A DNA stretch of 45,301 nucleotides from Streptomyces sp. AA1529 (GTDB lineage: Bacteria > Actinomycetota > Actinomycetes > Streptomycetales > Streptomycetaceae): the NCBI RefSeq assembly GCF_000280905.1, contig NZ_ALAP01000010.1:1-45301 (forward strand). The letters run 5' to 3'. The notes beneath the pieces are model-generated. The model searched no databases. It saw nothing but the letters and a program-made list of their open reading frames with translations, and had not been told where the DNA came from. This document shows, one piece after another, positions 26,854 to 35,429 of this stretch. Position 1 is the first letter of the stretch; the number at the start of each line of letters is the position of its first letter. A program made the translations under genes and the position numbers.

Positions 26854-26874
26854 GGCGGTGCCCCGCGCACCGCC
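26854..26874 (+). terminator. Attenuating hairpin between pstS and pstC
   Basis: Perfect 8-bp arms GGCGGTGC and GCACCGCC around a 5-nt loop, 41 nt after the pstS stop codon. Partial read-through would give more PstS than permease; this is inference. Confidence 0.55.
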
Positions 26875-27019
26875 GTCCGCTCCCCCACGCAAACTCGCGC
26901 CCTGAATATCACGAAAGTCCCGATCACCGGGGTGCGAACGATCCGGTGCACCGCCAAGGGGCCGCGCCGCGCAGCCACACCGCGCGCACAGCGGCCCGCA
27001 CCGTCAGACCGGAGAGACC

Positions 27020-27988
27020 ATGACTACCGAAACCCCTCCCGCGACAGCGGCCTCCGCGAAGGGCGCCACACGCAAGGGTGACCGAATATTCCTCGGGCTC
27101 TCCCGGGGATCCGGCATCACCCTCCTGGCGATCATGGCAGCGATCGCCGTCTTCCTGGCCTGGCGGGCAGCCCTCGCCATCGGCGCCGACGAGGCCAACT
27201 TCCTCACCAGCTTCGAATGGGACGCCAACGCCGACCCGCCCCGCTTCGGCATCGCCGTCCTCGCGTTCGGCACCGTCGTCAGCTCCCTCCTCGCGATGGT
27301 GCTCGCGGTGCCGGTCGCCGTCGGCATCGCCCTGTTCATCTCGCACTACGCGCCGCGCAAGCTGGCCGCACCGCTCGGCTACGTCATCGACCTGCTGGCC
27401 GCCGTCCCCTCGATCGTGTACGGCCTGTGGGGTGCGCTCTTCCTCGTCCCGCATCTGACCGGCCTCTACACCTGGCTGGACACCTACCTCGGCTGGACGG
27501 GGCTCTTCACCTACCACGGCGGCGCCGCGCGCTCGCTCTTCACGGTCGGCATCCTGCTCGCGATCATGATTCTGCCGATCGTCACCAACGTCTCCCGCGA
27601 GGTCTTCCGGCAGTCGCCGAAGATGCAGGAGGAGGCGGCCCTCGCACTGGGTGCCACCCGGTGGGAGGTCATCCGCATGTCGGTGCTGCCCTTCGGCCGC
27701 TCCGGCGTCATCAGCGCCTCCATGCTGGGCCTGGGCCGCGCGCTGGGCGAGACGATGGCCGTCGCCACGGTCCTCTCCCCCAGCTTCCTGATCAAGGCCA
27801 GCCTGCTGGAGCCCGGCGGCGGCACCTTCGCGCAGAACATCGCCGCCGGCTTCAAGGAGGCCGGTTCCACGGGCCGGGACGCACTGATCGCCTCCGGCCT
27901 CGTCCTCTTCGTCATCACCCTGCTGGTCAACGGTGCGGCCCGGCTGATCATCGCGCGCCGCAAGGAGTACTCGGGAGCGAACGCATGA
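27020..27988 (+). CDS. pstC: Phosphate ABC transporter permease PstC
   Basis: 322 residues, six membrane helices. The permease loop that contacts the ATPase is EEAALALGATRWEVIRMSVLPFGRSG. The N-terminus (TTETPPATAASAKGATRKGDR) is cytosolic. The first gene after the pstS hairpin; its stop codon overlaps the pstA start (ATGA), so the two subunits are translationally coupled. It forms the channel with PstA. Confidence 0.95.
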   Translation: MTTETPPATAASAKGATRKGDRIFLGLSRGSGITLLAIMAAIAVFLAWRAALAIGADEANFLTSFEWDANADPPRFGIAVLAFGTVVSSLLAMVLAVPVAVGIALFISHYAPRKLAAPLGYVIDLLAAVPSIVYGLWGALFLVPHLTGLYTWLDTYLGWTGLFTYHGGAARSLFTVGILLAIMILPIVTNVSREVFRQSPKMQEEAALALGATRWEVIRMSVLPFGRSGVISASMLGLGRALGETMAVATVLSPSFLIKASLLEPGGGTFAQNIAAGFKEAGSTGRDALIASGLVLFVITLLVNGAARLIIARRKEYSGANA

Positions 27989-29058
27989 GCCGGACCGCTG
28001 TGGCCGACGCCCCCGTCGACAGGGCGGCACCGTCGGTGAGCACCCTGCGGCAGCCGCGGCTGCCGCGCTGGGCCCCGCTCGGCCTGGCCGCCGTCGCCGC
28101 CGTACTCGGCATCGGAATCGGACTGGTGGGCGGGCTGGACAGCCGCCTGCAGTGGGGACTGATCGCCGCCGTCCTCTACCTCGGCCTCACCGCGGTGCTC
28201 GCGAGCACCGTCGAGGGCACCCGGCAGGCCAAGGACCGGCTGGCGACCAGCATCATCTGGGTCTGCTTCCTGCTGGCCGTCGTCCCGCTGGCCTCCCTGC
28301 TGTGGGAGACCCTCGTCCGCGGCGCGAAGGTGCTGGACGGCTACTTCCTGACCCACTCCATGAGCGGAGTGATCACGCTGGAGCCGGGCGGCGGCATCTA
28401 CCACGCCCTGATCGGCACCCTGGAGCAGGTCGGCCTGGCCACCCTGATCGCGGCGCCCCTCGGGCTGCTGACCGCGGTCTACCTGGTCGAGTACGGCACC
28501 GGCCGACTCGCCAAGGCCATCACCTTCTTCGTGGACGTCATGACCGGCATCCCCTCGATCGTCGCCGGTCTGTTCATCCTCTCGTTCTGGATCATCATTC
28601 TCGACTTCGGCTACTCCGGCTTCGCGGGCGCCATGGCGCTGGCGATCCTGATGATGCCGATCGTCGTGCGCTCGACGGAGGAGATGCTCAAGCTCGTCCC
28701 CAACGAGCTGCGCGAGGCGTCGCTGGCGCTGGGCGTACCGAAGTGGAAGACGATCATCAAGGTCGTGCTGCCGACCGCGATCGGCGGCATCACCACCGGC
28801 ATCATGCTCGCCGTCGCGCGCATCGCCGGTGAGTCGGCCCCGATCCTGCTGCTGGTCTTCGGCTCCGCCGAGATCAACAACAACCCCTTCGACGGCGCGC
28901 AGTCCTCGCTCCCGTACTTCATCTACGAGCAGTGGGCCCTCGGCAACGAGGCGTCCTACGACCGCGCCTGGGCAGCCGCCCTCGTCCTGATCGCCTTCGT
29001 GATGATCCTCAACCTGGTCGCCCGCGGCATCGCCCGCTGGAAGGCCCCCAAGCACTAA
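27985..29058 (+). CDS. pstA: Phosphate ABC transporter permease PstA
   Basis: 357 residues, longer than E. coli PstA because of two extra N-terminal membrane helices ([18 protein letters not shown] and [17 protein letters not shown]). The ATPase-contact loop is [22 protein letters not shown]. It pairs with PstC in the membrane. The ATG overlaps the pstC stop by 4 nt; pstB follows after 13 bp. Confidence 0.95.
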   Translation: MSRTAVADAPVDRAAPSVSTLRQPRLPRWAPLGLAAVAAVLGIGIGLVGGLDSRLQWGLIAAVLYLGLTAVLASTVEGTRQAKDRLATSIIWVCFLLAVVPLASLLWETLVRGAKVLDGYFLTHSMSGVITLEPGGGIYHALIGTLEQVGLATLIAAPLGLLTAVYLVEYGTGRLAKAITFFVDVMTGIPSIVAGLFILSFWIIILDFGYSGFAGAMALAILMMPIVVRSTEEMLKLVPNELREASLALGVPKWKTIIKVVLPTAIGGITTGIMLAVARIAGESAPILLLVFGSAEINNNPFDGAQSSLPYFIYEQWALGNEASYDRAWAAALVLIAFVMILNLVARGIARWKAPKH

Positions 29059-29071
29059 GAGAGTGATTTCC

Positions 29072-29848
29072 ATGGCCAAGCGCATCGACGTCAGCGGCCT
29101 CTCCGCCTACTACGGCAGCTTCCGCGCCATCGACGACATCTCCATGACCGTGGAGCCCCGCTCCGTGACGGCCTTCATCGGCCCCTCCGGCTGCGGCAAG
29201 TCCACCTTCCTGCGCACCCTGAACCGCATGCACGAGGTCAACAACGGCGGCCGCGTCGAGGGCAAGGTGATGCTGGACGACGAGGACCTGTACGGGCCGG
29301 GTGTCGACCCCGTCTCCGTGCGCCGCACCGTCGGCATGGTCTTCCAGCGGCCCAACCCCTTCCCGACCATGTCGATCTACGAGAACGTCGCGGCGGGCCT
29401 GCGGCTCAACGGCGACCACCGGAAGAAGGACCTCGACGAGGTCGTCGAGCGCTCCCTCAAGGGCGCCAATCTGTGGAACGAGGTCAAGGACCGGCTGAAC
29501 CGGCCCGGTTCGGGCCTCTCCGGCGGGCAGCAGCAGCGGCTGTGCATCGCCCGGGCCATCGCCGTCGAACCGCAGGTGCTGCTGATGGACGAGCCCTGCT
29601 CGGCGCTCGACCCGATCTCCACGCTCGCGATCGAGGACCTGATCGGCGAGCTGAAGTCGCGCTTCACCATCGTGATCGTGACGCACAACATGCAGCAGGC
29701 GGCGCGCGTTTCCGACCGCACCGCCTTCTTCAACCTCGCCGAGGTGGGCGCCCCCGGGAAGCTCGTCGAGATCGACGACACGGAGCGCATCTTCTCCAAC
29801 CCGACCGTGCAGGCCACCGAGGACTACATCTCCGGCCGCTTCGGCTGA
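29072..29848 (+). CDS. pstB: Phosphate ABC transporter ATP-binding protein PstB
   Basis: 258 residues, the standard PstB length from the ATG at 29072 (GAGAG 9 nt upstream); an in-frame GTG at 29063 would add three residues. Walker [11 protein letters not shown]-loop [10 protein letters not shown], signature LSGGQQQR, Walker B VLLMDEP and the switch histidine in [16 protein letters not shown] are all present. It powers phosphate import through PstCA. Last gene of pstSCAB; phoU is not in the window. Confidence 0.96.
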   Translation: MAKRIDVSGLSAYYGSFRAIDDISMTVEPRSVTAFIGPSGCGKSTFLRTLNRMHEVNNGGRVEGKVMLDDEDLYGPGVDPVSVRRTVGMVFQRPNPFPTMSIYENVAAGLRLNGDHRKKDLDEVVERSLKGANLWNEVKDRLNRPGSGLSGGQQQRLCIARAIAVEPQVLLMDEPCSALDPISTLAIEDLIGELKSRFTIVIVTHNMQQAARVSDRTAFFNLAEVGAPGKLVEIDDTERIFSNPTVQATEDYISGRFG

Positions 29849-29940
29849 TCCGGCCGACCGGCCGGCTCCGGCGGGTGCCTTCCGGCCGTGTTCGGCCGGT
29901 TCCGCCGGTCGCTCCCGGCCGCTGTGGCCGGTCGATCCGG

Positions 29941-29969
29941 CCGCTGCGGCCGCTGCGGCCGCTGCGGCC
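29941..29969. repeat. 9-bp tandem repeat
   Basis: CCGCTGCGG is repeated three times in the gap after pstB (29849-30244). The rest of this gap is GC-rich, with GGCCGG motifs and no gene. Confidence 0.75.
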
Positions 29970-29972
29970 GAT

Positions 29973-30001
29973 CCCATCCGGCCCCACCGGGCCCGGATGG
30001 G
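29973..30001. terminator. Hairpin downstream of pstB
   Basis: Arms CCCATCCGG (29973-29981) and CCGGATGGG (29993-30001) around an 11-nt loop, between the convergent pst and pit operons. Confidence 0.6.
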
Positions 30002-30187
30002 TCACCGACCGCCCGCGGTGCTGCATGGCGGTGCCACCGCGGGCCCCACCGCCCCCGCCCCGTCCCTTCCCGCGCTGCGGGGAGACGCGGGGCGGGGGCG
30101 GCGCACTGCTGGAGACCGGTGCCGGGCGGGTACCCGGGGCACGGTGCCGGGCCGGGTGCCCGAGTGCTGGGGTGTCAGCCGGAAACC

Positions 30188-30250
30188 GGTAGCCGGTAGC
30201 CGTCAGCCGTCAGCCGTCAGCCGTCAGCCGTCAGCCGTCAGCCGTCAGCC
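30188..30250. repeat. Heptanucleotide tandem repeat running into the pit stop codon
   Basis: Two units GGTAGCC are followed by seven exact units GTCAGCC. The last unit covers the stop codon of pit on the minus strand (read there as GGCTGAC). Each unit carries a TGA, and as seven is not a multiple of three, stops occur in all frames. Confidence 0.9.
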
Positions 30251-31240
30251 GAAGACGAGTTTGATCGCCCAGTAGATCACCGCCGCCGAGAAGGCGGCGG
30301 CCGGCATGGTGATGAACCAGCCGAGGATGATGTTCTTCGCGACCCCCCAGCGCACCGCGCTGACCCGCTTCGTGGCGCCGACACCCATGATCGCCGAAGT
30401 GATCACGTGGGTGGTCGAGATGGGCGCGTGGAACATGAAGGACGCGGAGTACATCACGGAGGCCGCGGTGGTCTCGGCCGCGAAGCCCTGCGGCGGGTCG
30501 AGTTCGATGATCCGCCGGCCCAGGGTCCGCATGATGCGCCAGCCGCCCGCGTAGGTGCCCAGCGACAGCATGGCGGCGCTGGCGAACTTGACCCAGATCG
30601 GGATCTCGTTGTGCTGCTGCACATCGGCGATGGTGAGCGCCATGACGACCACACCCATGGTCTTCTGCGCGTCCTGGAGGCCGTGTCCGAGCGCCATCCC
30701 GGCCGCCGAGACGGTCTGCGCGATACGGAAGCCCCGCTTGGCCCGGTGCGGGTTCGCCCTGCGGAACATCCACATGATGGCGCACATCACCAGATAGCCG
30801 ACGAGCAGACCGACCAGCGGCGAGAGGAACATCGGGACGACGATCTTCCCGAAGACCCCCCACCAGTGCACCGCGATGCTCCCGGCCAGCGCCGCGCCCA
30901 CCAGACCGCCGAAGAGGGCGTGGCTGGAGGACGAGGGCAGTCCGTAGTACCAGGTGACGAGGTTCCAGACGATGGCACCGACCAGGCCGGCGAACAGGAT
31001 GGCCATGCCGCTGTCGCCGTGCGGGGTCTCGATCAGCCCCTCGCTGACGGTCTTGGCGACGCCGCTGCCGAGGAAGGCGCCCGCGAGGTTCATCACCGCA
31101 GCCATGGCCAGGGCGGCACGCGGGGTCAGCGCCCGGGTGGAGACCGACGTCGCGATGGCGTTCGCGGAGTCGTGGAAGCCGTTCGTATACGTGAAAAAGA
31201 GCGCGACACCGACGGTCACGATCAGCGCGAAGGTGTCCAC
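30245..31240 (-). CDS. pit: Low-affinity inorganic phosphate transporter (PiT family)
   Basis: 331 residues with about nine membrane helices and two PiT signature halves: FTYTNGFHDSANAIATSVSTRAL at the N-terminus and LGHGLQDAQKTMG in the second half; AFMFHAPISTTHVI-type P-S/T-T-H motifs are also present. Proton- or cation-coupled uptake of (metal-)phosphate. It starts with GTG 6 bp after the DUF47 gene, with AAGGAG inside the end of that gene, so translation is coupled. It complements the high-affinity Pst system next door. Confidence 0.93.
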   Translation of the reverse strand: MDTFALIVTVGVALFFTYTNGFHDSANAIATSVSTRALTPRAALAMAAVMNLAGAFLGSGVAKTVSEGLIETPHGDSGMAILFAGLVGAIVWNLVTWYYGLPSSSSHALFGGLVGAALAGSIAVHWWGVFGKIVVPMFLSPLVGLLVGYLVMCAIMWMFRRANPHRAKRGFRIAQTVSAAGMALGHGLQDAQKTMGVVVMALTIADVQQHNEIPIWVKFASAAMLSLGTYAGGWRIMRTLGRRIIELDPPQGFAAETTAASVMYSASFMFHAPISTTHVITSAIMGVGATKRVSAVRWGVAKNIILGWFITMPAAAFSAAVIYWAIKLVFG

Positions 31241-31246
31241 GGAACG

Positions 31247-31867
31247 TCAGGACTCCTTGACCGTGATGGTCTCGACGGTGTTGGCCACGTGCTCGAACGC
31301 GTCGGCGGCCTCCTCCAGCACGTCCACGACCTGCTTGAGCTTCATGACCTCGATGGCGTCGTACTTGCCGTTGAACAGATGGGCCAGCAGCTTGCGGTGG
31401 ATCTGGTCGGCCTGGTTCTCCAGCCGGTTGACCTCGATCCAGTACTCGGTGAGGTTGTCCATCGTCCGCAGGTTCGGCATGGCCTCGGCGGTCAGCTCGG
31501 CGGCCCGCGACAGCACCTCGATCTGCTGCTCGACCCCCTTGGGGAGCTCTTCGATCTGGTAGAGGACGACGAGGTCGACGGCCTCCTCCATGAAGTCCAT
31601 GATGTCGTCGAGGGAGGACGCCAGGTTGTAGATGTCCTCGCGGTCGAACGGCGTGATGAACGAGGAGTTGAGCTGGTGGAAGATCGCGTGCGTCGCGTCG
31701 TCCCCCGCGTGCTCCGCCGCGCGCATCCGTTCAGCGATCTCGGTACGCGCGGAGGATTCAGCGCCGAGCAGTTCCATGAGGAGCTTGGAGCCGGTCACGA
31801 TGTTGTCCGCGGAGGCCGCGAACATGTCGTAGAAGCTCGTCTCCCTGGGGGTCAGACGAAAGCGCAC
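31247..31867 (-). CDS. DUF47 / PhoU-like Pit accessory protein
   Basis: 206 residues, all helical. It starts VRFRLTPRETSFYDMFAASADNIV and contains the acidic E/D-rich motifs typical of PhoU-like four-helix bundles (DREDIYNLASSLDDIMDFMEE), which bind metal clusters. These proteins are nearly always coupled to PiT transporters and are thought to control them. The GTG at 31867 is preceded by GAGGA at 7 nt. First gene of the two-gene pit operon. Confidence 0.92.
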   Translation of the reverse strand: MRFRLTPRETSFYDMFAASADNIVTGSKLLMELLGAESSARTEIAERMRAAEHAGDDATHAIFHQLNSSFITPFDREDIYNLASSLDDIMDFMEEAVDLVVLYQIEELPKGVEQQIEVLSRAAELTAEAMPNLRTMDNLTEYWIEVNRLENQADQIHRKLLAHLFNGKYDAIEVMKLKQVVDVLEEAADAFEHVANTVETITVKES

Positions 31868-31905
31868 TGGGGGTCCTCGGGGTGCATCGATGACGGTCTC
31901 GTTGA

Positions 31906-31911
31906 TGCTAG
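31906..31911 (-). promoter_or_regulatory. -10-like box of the pit operon
   Basis: Read on the minus strand, TAGCAT lies 39 nt before the DUF47 start. No convincing double PHO box was found in this 207-bp gap. Confidence 0.35.
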
Positions 31912-32001
31912 GCGCATCATCCGGCCACGGCGAACCGGCGTCCCCAGTGTCACCCATGGAGACTCGCGCTCCGCACCGGGCTCCGAGAAGTCCGGTATCA
32001 T

Positions 32002-32018
32002 ATACCCGTCAGGGGTAT
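32002..32018. promoter_or_regulatory. CsoR operator
   Basis: ATACCC-gtcag-GGGTAT, the G-tract/C-tract palindrome recognised by CsoR-type repressors. It overlaps a TATCAT -10-like hexamer (31996-32001) in front of csoR. Confidence 0.75.
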
Positions 32019-32074
32019 CAAGGCCCCGGTGTCACGGGCCCGACCGCCCCTCACCACCCACCCGGGAGGACCGC

Positions 32075-32506
32075 ATGACGTCGCCGCAGACCACACCGGA
32101 CACGCCGGAGACCGTGACGCCGGACACGGACCGCGGCCCGGCGGACCCCGACGCCGCGACGACGGACCCCGGGACCGTGGCCCAGGCCACCTCGCAGTGC
32201 TGCTCGGCACACGCGGCCACCGGCGAGCACGGCTACACCAAGCACAAGGAAGCTCACGTCAAGCGACTGCGCCGCATCGAGGGCCAGATCCGCGGCCTCC
32301 AACGCATGGTGGACGAGGACGTCTACTGCATCGACATACTCACCCAGGTCTCCGCCTCCACCAAGGCCCTGCAGTCCTTCGCGCTCCAGCTCCTCGAGGA
32401 GCACCTGCGGCACTGCGTGGCCCACGCCGCGCTGGACGGCGGCGCCGAGATGGACGCCAAAGTCGAGGAGGCCACCGCCGCCATCGCCCGCCTGCTGCGC
32501 ACCTGA
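32075..32506 (+). CDS. csoR: Copper-sensing repressor CsoR
   Basis: 143 residues. After a disordered N-terminus of ~55 residues comes the three-helix DUF156 domain. The Cu(I) ligands are at C85 (VYCIDIL), H110 and C114 (EEHLRHC), with the same spacing as in S. lividans CsoR. Apo-CsoR binds DNA; Cu(I) releases it (established). GGGAGGA lies before the ATG. The operator is in its own promoter, so it is autoregulated. No copper ATPase or CopZ is adjacent; targets must be elsewhere. Confidence 0.94.
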   Translation: MTSPQTTPDTPETVTPDTDRGPADPDAATTDPGTVAQATSQCCSAHAATGEHGYTKHKEAHVKRLRRIEGQIRGLQRMVDEDVYCIDILTQVSASTKALQSFALQLLEEHLRHCVAHAALDGGAEMDAKVEEATAAIARLLRT

Positions 32507-32520
32507 ACAGCCGCCGCCCC

Positions 32521-32548
32521 CGGCCCCGGCGCACACCCGTGGGGGCCG
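32521..32548 (+). terminator. Hairpin after csoR
   Basis: CGGCCCC (32521-32527) pairs with GGGGCCG (32542-32548), 14 nt after the csoR stop codon. Confidence 0.5.
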
Positions 32549-32654
32549 ACAGGAAGCGCACGTCCGCGGGCCGGCCCGGAGAAGCCCGGCCCCCCGCGCT
32601 GCGGGTGGGGCGACGCCCGGACGCCTCCGGAGCAGCGGGCGGACGACTCCGTCA

Positions 32655-32682
32655 GCAGACGAACGCCGGCAGACGAACGCCG
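32655..32682. repeat. 14-bp tandem duplication
   Basis: GCAGACGAACGCCG occurs twice in a row between csoR and the small minus-strand gene, followed by a partial unit. Confidence 0.7.
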
Positions 32683-32707
32683 GCAGGCAGACCTCGGCTG
32701 TCGGCCG

Positions 32708-32932
32708 TCAGCAGGCCGACGAGCGGGGCAGTTCGTCGAACCCGTCCGCCGCGCGGCGCAGCACCTCGTCGATCCGGGCCGCGCTCAGCGGCCCCTCGGC
32801 GGCGGACGCGGCGATCATCAGCTCGCCGCACAGCTCGATCTCGGCGAGAGCGACGTGGTCCTGCATCAGCGAACGCCGTCGGCAGCGGCCCCCACGGCCG
32901 TCGCCCCTGCCGTCACGCTTCGGTACGGGCAC
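32708..32932 (-). CDS. Small basic-acidic hypothetical protein
   Basis: 74 residues from a GTG with an excellent Shine-Dalgarno (GGGAGGTGA, about 8 nt away). An Arg/Gly-rich N-terminus (MPVPKRDGRGDGRGGRC) is followed by a predicted amphipathic helix, MQDHVALAEIELCGELMIAAS, and a second helix, RIDEVLRRAADGF. An internal ATG at 32866 would give 52 residues but has no ribosome binding site. Function unknown; the helical part looks like a protein-protein interaction module. Confidence 0.65.
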   Translation of the reverse strand: MPVPKRDGRGDGRGGRCRRRSLMQDHVALAEIELCGELMIAASAAEGPLSAARIDEVLRRAADGFDELPRSSAC

Positions 32933-33086
32933 ACGTATCACCTCCCGTGCTGCACGGATCCACCGGGCACAGCGCCGCGGCCGGGCCTCGGCCCAGCCCC
33001 CCAGCCTAGGGAGGCGGCAGCTCGGGCGCATGGCACTTCCGAATCATTTACCGGTACGGCGTCGCACGCGCCGCGCCCGCCGGGCG

Positions 33087-33959
33087 CTACGGTGCCGCGA
33101 TCCGGCCCGTCCAGATGTCGCCGGGCTCCGGCATCCTGATCCGCACCCGCGTGCCGAAGTCGTGGAGTTCTGTCGTCGAGGTGACCGTGTAGTCCGCGTC
33201 CGGAGGACCGTCCGGATCCGCGGCGAAGTCGAAGCGGTGCTGCACCTTCCGCAGTCGCGCCTGCGCGTCCAGATAGGCGTCGAACGGCACCGTATGGCCG
33301 GAGAACCCTTTCTCCGCCGCCCGCAACTGGCGCCGCGCACGCGGTGGCGCCCCCGCAGCCGCCCGCTCGATGTCCACCAGGCCGCTGTAGTGCCACACCC
33401 GGGTGCCGCCCAGCTCGGCCACCCCCTCGTAGGCCACCCGGCCGGCACCCCGCAGCAGTTGGGCAGCGGTGACCGGATCGGTCGCCCCGCCCGTCACCAG
33501 ATTCCCGTCCGGCAGCCTGGTGGTGTCCACCCGCACCCACTTGTCGGCCGGCACCCCCGCCCGGTTGCGCATGTAGAGCGCGCCCGGCGCGATCAGCTCG
33601 CGCACCCGCCTGCGCTCCCCCGGCAGCGCCCCGTCCGTACCGGGCGGCAGCGTCACCCGGAGCCGCCCGGTACGGGCCGCCAGATCGAACGCGCCGCTGC
33701 CCTCGATGGTGACCCGGGTGTGGCCGCTGACCATCTCCATCGCCGTCCGCACCCGTGCCGTCCCGGCGCGGGCCAGCTCGTCGGCCGCCGCCACCACGGC
33801 GGCCCGGCCGGGCCGCGCGGGCCCGGCAGCGGGCGGCCCCGCGGTCGCCACCGCGCCCTCGCCCGAGCACCCCGCCGAGGAGAGCAGCACCGCCCCGAGC
33901 GCCACCACCGTGCGCGGGGCGCGCATCCTGCCCTCTCGGACGTGCCGACGCACTGCCAT
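33087..33959 (-). CDS. Lipoprotein of LppX/LprG-like type
   Basis: 290 residues from the ATG at 33959, or 279 from the ATG at 33926; both have a purine-rich site upstream, and the second gives the more usual signal peptide MRAPRTVVALGAVLLSSAGC with the lipobox SSAGC. The mature part contains the alternating beta-strands of a half-barrel lipid-binding-like fold (TRVTIEGSGAFDL, GALYMRNR, KWVRVDT). Anchored outside the membrane; ligand unknown. Confidence 0.75.
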   Translation of the reverse strand: MAVRRHVREGRMRAPRTVVALGAVLLSSAGCSGEGAVATAGPPAAGPARPGRAAVVAAADELARAGTARVRTAMEMVSGHTRVTIEGSGAFDLAARTGRLRVTLPPGTDGALPGERRRVRELIAPGALYMRNRAGVPADKWVRVDTTRLPDGNLVTGGATDPVTAAQLLRGAGRVAYEGVAELGGTRVWHYSGLVDIERAAAGAPPRARRQLRAAEKGFSGHTVPFDAYLDAQARLRKVQHRFDFAADPDGPPDADYTVTSTTELHDFGTRVRIRMPEPGDIWTGRIAAP

Positions 33960-34060
33960 CTAGCCGACCCCTCGCTCCCGGTCGCCGCCGTACCGGTTTC
34001 CCGGGCCGGTCCGGATCCGACCGTTCAACGAGCCCCCTGGGAAGCCCGTCACGGTCCGCG

Positions 34061-34066
34061 TACGGT
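34061..34066 (+). promoter_or_regulatory. -10 box of the small Cys protein, probable leaderless transcript
   Basis: TACGGT is followed after 6 nt by the GTG at 34073; no Shine-Dalgarno sequence. Confidence 0.5.
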
Positions 34067-34072
34067 GGTCAC

Positions 34073-34315
34073 GTGCGAGAGCTAGCTCCCGAACACCAGC
34101 CGGACCCGGCACCTCCGACGACCGCCGCGGCGCCGCACGGCACCTCGCTGACGGAACGGGGCTCCTTCTGCTCCGCCGCCTGCGCCTGCGGCTGGCGCGG
34201 CCCCGCCCGCCGGGCCCGCGACCGCGCCCGGGAGGACAGCCACGCGCATCTGCGGGACCACGGCGCCGGCGACACGGCAGCGCCCCCGCCGGACGGTGCG
34301 GCGGGGGCGCTGTAG
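34073..34315 (+). CDS. Small Cys/Arg-rich conserved-looking protein
   Basis: 80 residues. A Pro/Ala-rich start is followed by FCSAACACGWRGPARRARDRAREDSHAHL, that is C-x3-C-x-C with a downstream conserved Arg/Asp/His run, which could bind a metal such as zinc. I know similar short proteins from other Streptomyces but no function. The last 12 codons lie inside a perfect 13-bp hairpin. No Shine-Dalgarno; the -10 box supports this start. Confidence 0.6.
   Translation: MRELAPEHQPDPAPPTTAAAPHGTSLTERGSFCSAACACGWRGPARRARDRAREDSHAHLRDHGAGDTAAPPPDGAAGAL
34278..34312 (+). terminator. Terminator hairpin inside the end of a coding region
   Basis: CAGCGCCCCCGCC (34278-34290) pairs perfectly with 34300-34312 around 9 nt; the stop codon of the small Cys protein follows at once. 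The 120 bp beyond it (34316-34435) contain further GC hairpins and no gene. Confidence 0.65.
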
Positions 34316-34435
34316 AAGCTTCGCTTCGAGGCCGGTCCACGGCGGTGCGGGCGACCCGGACGGCGGCAGACCCGCCGCGCTTCAGGCCGCGGGGCCCCTC
34401 CGGGCCCGCAGGCCGCAGGGCCGCCGCAGAGCGCC

Positions 34436-35149
34436 TCAGGCCGCCAGGTCGCGGTCTCCGGGGCGGCGCGGCTCCTCCCGGCTCCGGCGGCCCACCGCCC
34501 GGCTGCCCGCGGCGCCGACGGCGGCGGCAGCGGCGCCCGCCCACAGCAGCGTCTCCAGGCGGGAATTCCGGGCCGCGCCCCGCACCACCGGGGTCAGGGC
34601 CCACATCGCGACAGGGGCCAGCAGCAGCGCCACGGCGGTGCCCAGGGCGAGTCCGCCGATGACGTCGGTGGGGTAGTGCACTCCCATGTAGACGCGGCAG
34701 AAGCCCTCCAGGAGGGCCAGCGCGATCGCGACGAGTCCGGGCTTGCGCTGCACCATGAAGATGCCGACGGCGATGGCCATGGTGAGCGTGGCGTGGTCGC
34801 TCACGAAGGAGAAGTCCGTCTTGCCCGCGACGAGGGGCTCCACGCTCTTGTGCTCCAGGAAGGGTCTGGGCCGCTCCACGAGGCCGCGGATGGGGATGTT
34901 GACCGCGAGCGCGATCAGCGCCGCCACCGGGGCCCAGATCAGCCCGGCGAAGCCGCCGAGCGCCTCCTCCCGGCTCTCGCGCTTGCGGGTCACGCCCCAC
35001 CAGGCCCACAGGGCCAGTACGACGAGTCCAGCGGCGATGCCGTACTCCCCGATGTACTCCATGACCCGGTCGGCCCAGGCGGGTGCGTCCTTGGCCAGCC
35101 CGTTGATCTCGTAGAGCAGTTCGACATCAGGGTTGTCCCAGAGTGCCAT
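34436..35149 (-). CDS. PAP2-family membrane phosphatase
   Basis: 237 residues with about six membrane helices. The three phosphatase motifs are visible: RGLVERPRPF, SFVSDHAT (with the catalytic His in place of the PSGH form) and RVYMGVHYPTDVIGG. It should dephosphorylate a lipid phosphate or undecaprenyl pyrophosphate on the outer side. The C-terminal 40 residues are Arg/Ala-rich and cytosolic. The ATG at 35149 has GAGGGG 10 nt upstream; an in-frame GTG at 35167 is possible. Confidence 0.88.
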   Translation of the reverse strand: MALWDNPDVELLYEINGLAKDAPAWADRVMEYIGEYGIAAGLVVLALWAWWGVTRKRESREEALGGFAGLIWAPVAALIALAVNIPIRGLVERPRPFLEHKSVEPLVAGKTDFSFVSDHATLTMAIAVGIFMVQRKPGLVAIALALLEGFCRVYMGVHYPTDVIGGLALGTAVALLLAPVAMWALTPVVRGAARNSRLETLLWAGAAAAAVGAAGSRAVGRRSREEPRRPGDRDLAA

Positions 35150-35298
35150 CGTGGTGCGGCCCCTCACTTCGGCTGTGTGCTCGTCGCTGGATCTGCGCTG
35201 ACGACCCCCCGTGGTCGCGGTGCGGAAGTCCCATTCCGTGGTGAAAAACGCGCTGCGTCAGGTGAACCGTTCCGTTCTTACCGAAAGATCACCAGGAC

Positions 35299-35316
35299 GT
35301 TACCCAAGGGTGACCC
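35299..35316. promoter_or_regulatory. Palindromic motif upstream of the PAP2 gene
   Basis: GTTACCC-aa-GGGTGAC, overlapping a second palindrome GGGT-g-ACCC. It lies 150 bp before the PAP2 start; a GTTCACC unit resembling a single PHO box half is nearby (35264-35270 on the minus strand). Function is inferred only. Confidence 0.35.
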
Positions 35317-35342
35317 GTCTACGCAGCTCAGGGCCTGCGCCT

Positions 35343-35366
35343 CACGGATTGTTGACGTAATCCGTG
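35343..35366. terminator. Hairpin downstream of the bifunctional lytic enzyme gene
   Basis: CACGGATT and AATCCGTG, perfect 8-bp arms around 8 nt, 64 bp beyond the stop codon of the minus-strand gene. Confidence 0.45.
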
Positions 35367-35429
35367 CACTGCGCACACAAGCGCCCGCCGAGCCGCGCAC
35401 ACGTGCACCGGGACCGCGCCCACCCCGGG

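Noticed and set aside
30188..30250. CRISPR array
   Set aside because: The units are seven bases long and contiguous, without spacers.
35168..35300. PHO box upstream of the PAP2 gene
   Set aside because: Only one good GTTCACC unit is present on the minus strand; the second is off by one base in spacing and degenerate.
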